Shown in pieces: positions 60,942 to 64,000 of a DNA stretch of 64,000 nt; position 1 is the first letter of the stretch; every line of letters begins with the position of its first letter. Position numbers and translations under genes: made by a program. A model generated the notes under the pieces. The model was not told the DNA's origin. It was given only the letters and a program-made list of their open reading frames with translations, and did not search any database. Source of the DNA: Rubellimicrobium aerolatum (GTDB lineage Bacteria; Pseudomonadota; Alphaproteobacteria; Rhodobacterales; Rhodobacteraceae); the NCBI RefSeq assembly GCF_017872975.1, contig NZ_JAGGJP010000013.1, forward strand, positions 25,251 through 89,250, given 5' to 3'.

Positions 60942-61526
60942 CTAATTCGAGCCCTCAGGGTTCGTCAGCTCGTCAATCGGCGGCAGGAACCTGTACACGC
61001 TCGAGCGTGCGATCCCCATCCGCTTGGCGATGGCCGTGGGGCTGAGCCGCTCCTCGGCGTGGAGCCGTCGCACTTCCTCCGGATCGATCTTCGGCTTGCG
61101 GCCCTTGTAGACCCCGCGCGCCTTGGCGGCGGCGATGCCCTCCATCTGCCGCTCGCGGCGCAGGTTGGTCTCGAACTCGGCGAAGACGCCCAGCATGTCG
61201 AGGAACGCCTTGCCGGCGGCGGTGGAGGTGTCCACCGGCTGCTCGGTGGCGCGCAGGCTGACCCCCCTGCCCTTCAGCTCGTGCACGAGGTCCTGGAGGT
61301 CCTTCATCGAGCGCGCCAGCCGGTCGATGCGGGTGACGACCAGGGTGTCGCCGGGGCGCAGGAACTGCAGCAGGAGTTCGAGCTCGGCCCGGCCCTCGCG
61401 CGAGGTGCCGGTCTTCTTCTCCGCCCGGATCACCTGGCAGCCGGCGGCCCGGAGCGCCGCCTCCTGCAAGCTGAGGTCCTGGTCGGTCGTGGACACGCGG
61501 GCGTAGCCGTAGAGGGCTTGGCACAT
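60942..61526 (-). CDS. Tn3-type serine resolvase/invertase
   Basis: A 194-residue serine recombinase: LYGYARVSTTDQDLSLQEAAL with the catalytic Ser, RPGDTLVVTRIDRLARSMKDLQDLV, the long helix TAAGKAFLDMLGVFAEFETNLRRERQMEGIAAAKARGVYKGRKPKIDPEEV and a C-terminal HTH (SPTAIAKRMGIARSSVYRFLP). The first five residues are encoded inside the Tn3-type terminal repeat at 61514-61551, so the present start codon seems to have been supplied by a transposon insertion. Confidence 0.93.
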   Translation of the reverse strand: MCQALYGYARVSTTDQDLSLQEAALRAAGCQVIRAEKKTGTSREGRAELELLLQFLRPGDTLVVTRIDRLARSMKDLQDLVHELKGRGVSLRATEQPVDTSTAAGKAFLDMLGVFAEFETNLRRERQMEGIAAAKARGVYKGRKPKIDPEEVRRLHAEERLSPTAIAKRMGIARSSVYRFLPPIDELTNPEGSN

Positions 61527-61551
61527 AGAACGGGCACGGAACTACGCTAAG
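61514..61551 (+). repeat. Candidate 38-bp terminal repeat of a Tn3-family transposon
   Basis: Starts GGGCTTGGCACATAG and ends GGCACGGAACTACGCTAAG, exactly 38 bases. The inner end CGGAA..TACGCTAAG is the hallmark of Tn3-family inverted repeats (compare Tn5393, from memory). It opens toward the second resolvase and tnpA on the right. The outer end has three rather than four G. Confidence 0.65.
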
Positions 61552-61647
61552 CGCCGGGTGAGCTGAGTGGGTGGCGGCAAACACATGATTGCCGACGCCC
61601 CCGATCAGGCCGCCGGCCGGCCCCCTCCCGATCCGGCGTTTTCTGCG

Positions 61648-61662
61648 CGACAAACCCTGTCG
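61648..61662. promoter_or_regulatory. Resolvase (res) subsite candidate
   Basis: CGACA-AACCC-TGTCG dyad between the terminal repeat and the second resolvase gene, where res sites lie in Tn3-family elements. Only one dyad was seen clearly; the other subsites were not resolved. Confidence 0.35.
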
Positions 61663-61707
61663 GCTTGCTAGGCTGCGCGGGAACTCGCGAGAGGAGGTTT
61701 TCCACAC

Positions 61708-62274
61708 ATGCTGGTCGGGTACATGCGCGTCTCGTCCGCCGACGACCGCCAGTCGGTCGATCTCCAGCGCGATGCGCTGATCGCGGCCGGGGTCGACGAC
61801 CGGCACCTCCACCACGACAAGGCGTCCGGGGCTCGCGACGACCGGCCGGGGCTCAGGGCCTGTCTCGAAGACCTGAGGGCGGGCGACACCCTGGTGGTAT
61901 GGAAGCTGGACCGGCTCGGCCGCTCGCTGCCGCACCTGCTGGCGATCATCACCGACCTGAGGTCACGGGACGTGGCCTTCCGCTCGCTGACGGAGCAGAT
62001 GGACACCACCACCCCTCATGGGGAGCTGCTGTTCTCGATCTTCGGCGCGCTGGCCCAGTATGAGCGGGCGTTGACCCGCGAGCGCGTGATCGCCGGCCTG
62101 GCGGCCGCCAGACGCCGCGGCCAGCGTGGGGGCCGCCCGCCGACGCTCGACCCTGAGCAGATCACGGCCGCGCTCGACGGCGGTGCGAGCAAGGCGTCGG
62201 TGTGCCGGACCTTTAAGGTGCCGCGCTCGACGCTGCTCGACACGCTGGCGCGGGTGGGCTGGACCCAGGGCTAA
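61708..62274 (+). CDS. tnpR: Tn3-family transposon resolvase TnpR, 3' end altered by ISAs1
   Basis: A 188-residue serine recombinase: MLVGYMRVSSADDRQSVDLQRDALIAAGV, RAGDTLVVWKLDRLGRSLPHLLAII, TPHGELLFSIFGALAQYERALTRERVIAGLAAARRRGQRGGRPP and a C-terminal HTH. It ends GWTQG because ISAs1 entered at codon Thr; without it the frame would read GWTAPAKA and stop at 63560-63562, 3 bases before tnpA. The catalytic and DNA-binding parts are intact, so it may still work. Confidence 0.9.
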   Translation: MLVGYMRVSSADDRQSVDLQRDALIAAGVDDRHLHHDKASGARDDRPGLRACLEDLRAGDTLVVWKLDRLGRSLPHLLAIITDLRSRDVAFRSLTEQMDTTTPHGELLFSIFGALAQYERALTRERVIAGLAAARRRGQRGGRPPTLDPEQITAALDGGASKASVCRTFKVPRSTLLDTLARVGWTQG

Positions 62275-63534
62275 CGCATGACCCTACGGGGCGACGAGGC
62301 GGTGCATGAAGGCATTGTCCCATCCGGCCATCTTGCGCTTGCCCTTGAGGCTGCCGGGTCGGGAGCGATCGGCGCGCACGAGGTTGAGCGCGATCCGCCG
62401 GAGCACGGCGAGGTTTGCGGCGGCGTTGCGGTCGCGCACCCGCGAGTGATCCTCGCTGAAGCCGGTGTCGATGACCCAGTGCAGGCAGTTCTCGATGGCC
62501 CAGTGGGCACGCACCGCCTTGGCGATGTGCTTCCCCGGGGCGGCGGAGCTGGTGAGGAAGTAGCGGATTTGACAGCTTACGCCCTGCGGCGCGCCCGGTG
62601 CGGGGATCCCGATGGAGCGGATGGCCTCCACGGCGACGATGCGGCGCAGGCTCGGCCAAGCCGCGACGAGGCCGGTTGCGTCCGGCAGCTCGGCTACGGT
62701 CGCCACGAACACGCGGCGGCGCACGAGCCGACCATGCTGGTTATCCCAAGTATCCGAGCACGGTCGCAGCGTACCGCCGGCTGCAAAGGCGTGCATGCTG
62801 AACCAGTCCCGCACCGCGCCGTGCAGGGTGCGCCGGTTGCCCTTGAGGGCGATCAGGTAATCGGCACCATGCCCCGTGATCGTCGCGGCCACACCTGGGT
62901 GGCAGGACGCGGCGTCCAGGCTGACGAGCGCGCCCCGGAGGTCCAGCCCAGCCAAAAGGTCCTCCAACACCGCGGGCTCGCCACCCTTGTCGGCCGTCCT
63001 CCGCTGCGCCAGCACCAAACCGCTCGCGGTGGCGAAGGCACTGACCAGATGCAGCGGCGTCCGGCCCCGGCGGCGGTCAAAGGAACGGCGCAGCGTCTTG
63101 CCGTCCACGGCGATCTGGGAGGGGCTTTGAGCGTCGCGGCCGGCCACAAAGGTCCGTCGCGTCCAAGCCAGAAAGCCCCGCTCGAACTGCTCAGGATCGA
63201 TCAGCATCAGCACGCGCCGGAAGGTGTCGTGAGAGGGGATCCCGTTCGGCAACTCCAGGAAATGCTCCAGCCAGCCCCGCTTGGAGCGCCCGTATAGCGC
63301 GATGTCCTCGAAGCTCTCCGCGCAGGCCAGCACGGCGCACACCGCGATCGCCAGCACGTCCACCAGCCGGTGCTCCACCTTGGCCGGGTCACGAGGATCG
63401 CCAACGTCCCCCAGGCACTCCAACAGCTCGCGCAGCATGATACCCTCCAGGCCAATGCGCCTGGAGAACGTAGAGCTGTTGCAGGGCCGTGGCCGGCCTG
63501 CTCCGCCCCAGCAAACCCTTATGCGTTGGCCCTG
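62266..63534 (-). mobile_element. ISAs1-family insertion sequence, 1,269 bp
   Basis: Flanked by the perfect 10-bp direct repeat GGGCTGGACC (62256-62265 and 63535-63544). Ends are CAGGGCTAACGCATGA at the left and, on the complement, CAGGGCCAACGCATAA at the right. The single transposase is on the minus strand. It has jumped into the 3' end of tnpR. Confidence 0.95.
62284..63438 (-). CDS. ISAs1-family transposase
   Basis: A 384-residue DDE transposase. N-terminal LLECLGDVGDPRDPAKVEHRLVDVLAIAVCAVLACAESFEDIA, then GIPSHDTFRRVLMLIDPEQFE, catalytic Asp in IAVDGKTLRRSFD and VSLDAASCHPGVAATITGHGADYLIALKGNRRTLH, and Glu near HWAIENCLHWVIDTGFSEDHSRVR. It is complete; the start at 63438 is the usual MLRELLE. 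Confidence 0.96.
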   Translation of the reverse strand: MLRELLECLGDVGDPRDPAKVEHRLVDVLAIAVCAVLACAESFEDIALYGRSKRGWLEHFLELPNGIPSHDTFRRVLMLIDPEQFERGFLAWTRRTFVAGRDAQSPSQIAVDGKTLRRSFDRRRGRTPLHLVSAFATASGLVLAQRRTADKGGEPAVLEDLLAGLDLRGALVSLDAASCHPGVAATITGHGADYLIALKGNRRTLHGAVRDWFSMHAFAAGGTLRPCSDTWDNQHGRLVRRRVFVATVAELPDATGLVAAWPSLRRIVAVEAIRSIGIPAPGAPQGVSCQIRYFLTSSAAPGKHIAKAVRAHWAIENCLHWVIDTGFSEDHSRVRDRNAAANLAVLRRIALNLVRADRSRPGSLKGKRKMAGWDNAFMHRLVAP

Positions 63535-63565
63535 GGGCTGGACCGCCCCGGCCAAGGCCTGACCG

Positions 63566-64000
63566 GTGCCCCGGCGCGCCGTTCTGACCGAGCGGCAGCG
63601 CGCCGCTCTGATGGCGCTACCGGACGGTGAGCCCGAGCTGGTCCGACACTGGACGCTCGGGGCCGACGATCTTCGCGCTATCGGGATCCGGCGCAGGCCG
63701 CACAACCGCCTGGACTTTGCGCTCCAGCTCTGCGCATTGCGCTACCCCGGCCGGGGCCTCGCGCCCCGGTGAGGTGATCTCGCATTCGTCGCCGACCAGA
63801 TTGGCGTCGACCTGCAGGTGCTGGCCGACTACGCCGTGCGCGAACCGATCCGGTACGAGCAGCTCGACGCGGCTCGCGCGACGAGTTCGGCTTTCGGCCG
63901 CTCGACCCTTGGCCAAGGCCGAGCTCCAGGCGTGGCTCCTGCCGGTCGCGCTGGCCACGACCAGCGGGGTCGACCTCGCGCGCCTGTTGCTCGACGAGTT
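63566..64000 (+). pseudogene. tnpA: Frameshifted Tn3-family transposase TnpA (5' part, runs off window)
   Basis: Starts GTG at 63566 as MPRRAVLTERQRAALMALPDGEPELVRHWTLG...RRPHNRLDFALQLCALRYPGRGLAP, the Tn3 transposase N-terminus, then meets TGA at 63770. Another frame continues DLAFVADQIGVDLQVLADYAVREPIRYEQL, then a third KAELQAWLLPVALATTSGVDLARLLLDE. At least two frameshifts make it inactive unless the other half lies in a different arrangement beyond the window. Confidence 0.85.

Noticed and set aside
1..64000. CRISPR array, tRNA or rRNA genes
   Set aside because: No regularly spaced 25-40 bp repeats with unique spacers, and no cloverleaf or rRNA-like sequence was found by reading; the phased repeats at 27843-27978 are too short and close and fit iterons.

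Overview
The window is about 68-70% GC and reads as the accessory backbone of a large conjugative plasmid (or plasmid-derived island) from an alphaproteobacterium. The Ti-type TraA/TraD/TraG transfer genes, a RepC initiator, a second iteron-type RepA, an RcgA/RcgR-like pair and a VPLPA-CTERM protein together point to Rhodobacterales or a related high-GC group. This assignment rests on gene content and protein motifs read by eye, not on a database search.

Layout. (1) 1-7123: distal half of a VirB-type type IV secretion operon in the order virB1-virB5-virB8-virB9-virB10-virB11-(exported Cys protein)-virB6, mostly with 4-bp ATGA/GTGA overlaps; virB2/3/4 would lie left of the window. (2) 7359-11646: small cargo: a ParE-like toxin-antitoxin pair, a DapA-superfamily lyase with a LysE-type exporter, and a redox module of pirin, FMN reductase and divergent HxlR regulator. 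(3) 11667-16895: an IS1182-type element, DUF736 plus a broken inverted copy of it, an HNH-like protein, a VPLPA-CTERM exported protein and an unrecognised protein. (4) 17018-23283: mobilisation core, with traA relaxase divergent from traD-traG and hairpins between them that are a candidate oriT. (5) 24187-29191: replication and partition module: primase-polymerase, parA with a small partner, a scattered GATAGC repeat array, an iteron origin with a DnaA box and AT-rich segment, and repA. (6) 29526-35531: vapBC-type pair, ParB-like protein, DUF3768, H-NS-like protein, and repC preceded by a candidate antisense RNA on the opposite strand. (7) 36439-39091: RcgA/RcgR-like putative transporter and hydrolase. 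(8) 39160-41075: an ISNCY/IS1202-type element with a 10-bp target duplication, next to a decayed IS30 transposase.

(9) 41240-49563: a catabolic operon with GlpA-like and GlpB-like FAD enzymes, an FGGY kinase, a DUF1937 protein, an APC permease and a DeoR regulator. The permease is split by an IS256-family element whose 8-bp duplication allows the intact frame to be reconstructed. (10) 49849-60880: an amino-sugar (ManNAc/GlcNAc) locus: nagB and nagA on one strand, divergent from a GNAT acetyltransferase, RpiR regulator, ROK kinase, nanE, a Gfo/Idh/MocA dehydrogenase and a complete CUT1-type ABC sugar importer. No sialate lyase is present in the window. (11) 60942-64000: nested transposons: a resolvase gene abutting a 38-bp Tn3-type terminal repeat, a second resolvase clipped by an ISAs1 element with a 10-bp duplication, and a frameshifted Tn3-family transposase running off the right edge.

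As a whole, the left 39 kb carries transfer, replication and stability functions and the right 20 kb carries nutrient-acquisition cargo, with insertion sequences at or near several of the junctions. Two unrelated initiators (RepA and RepC) suggest a cointegrate.
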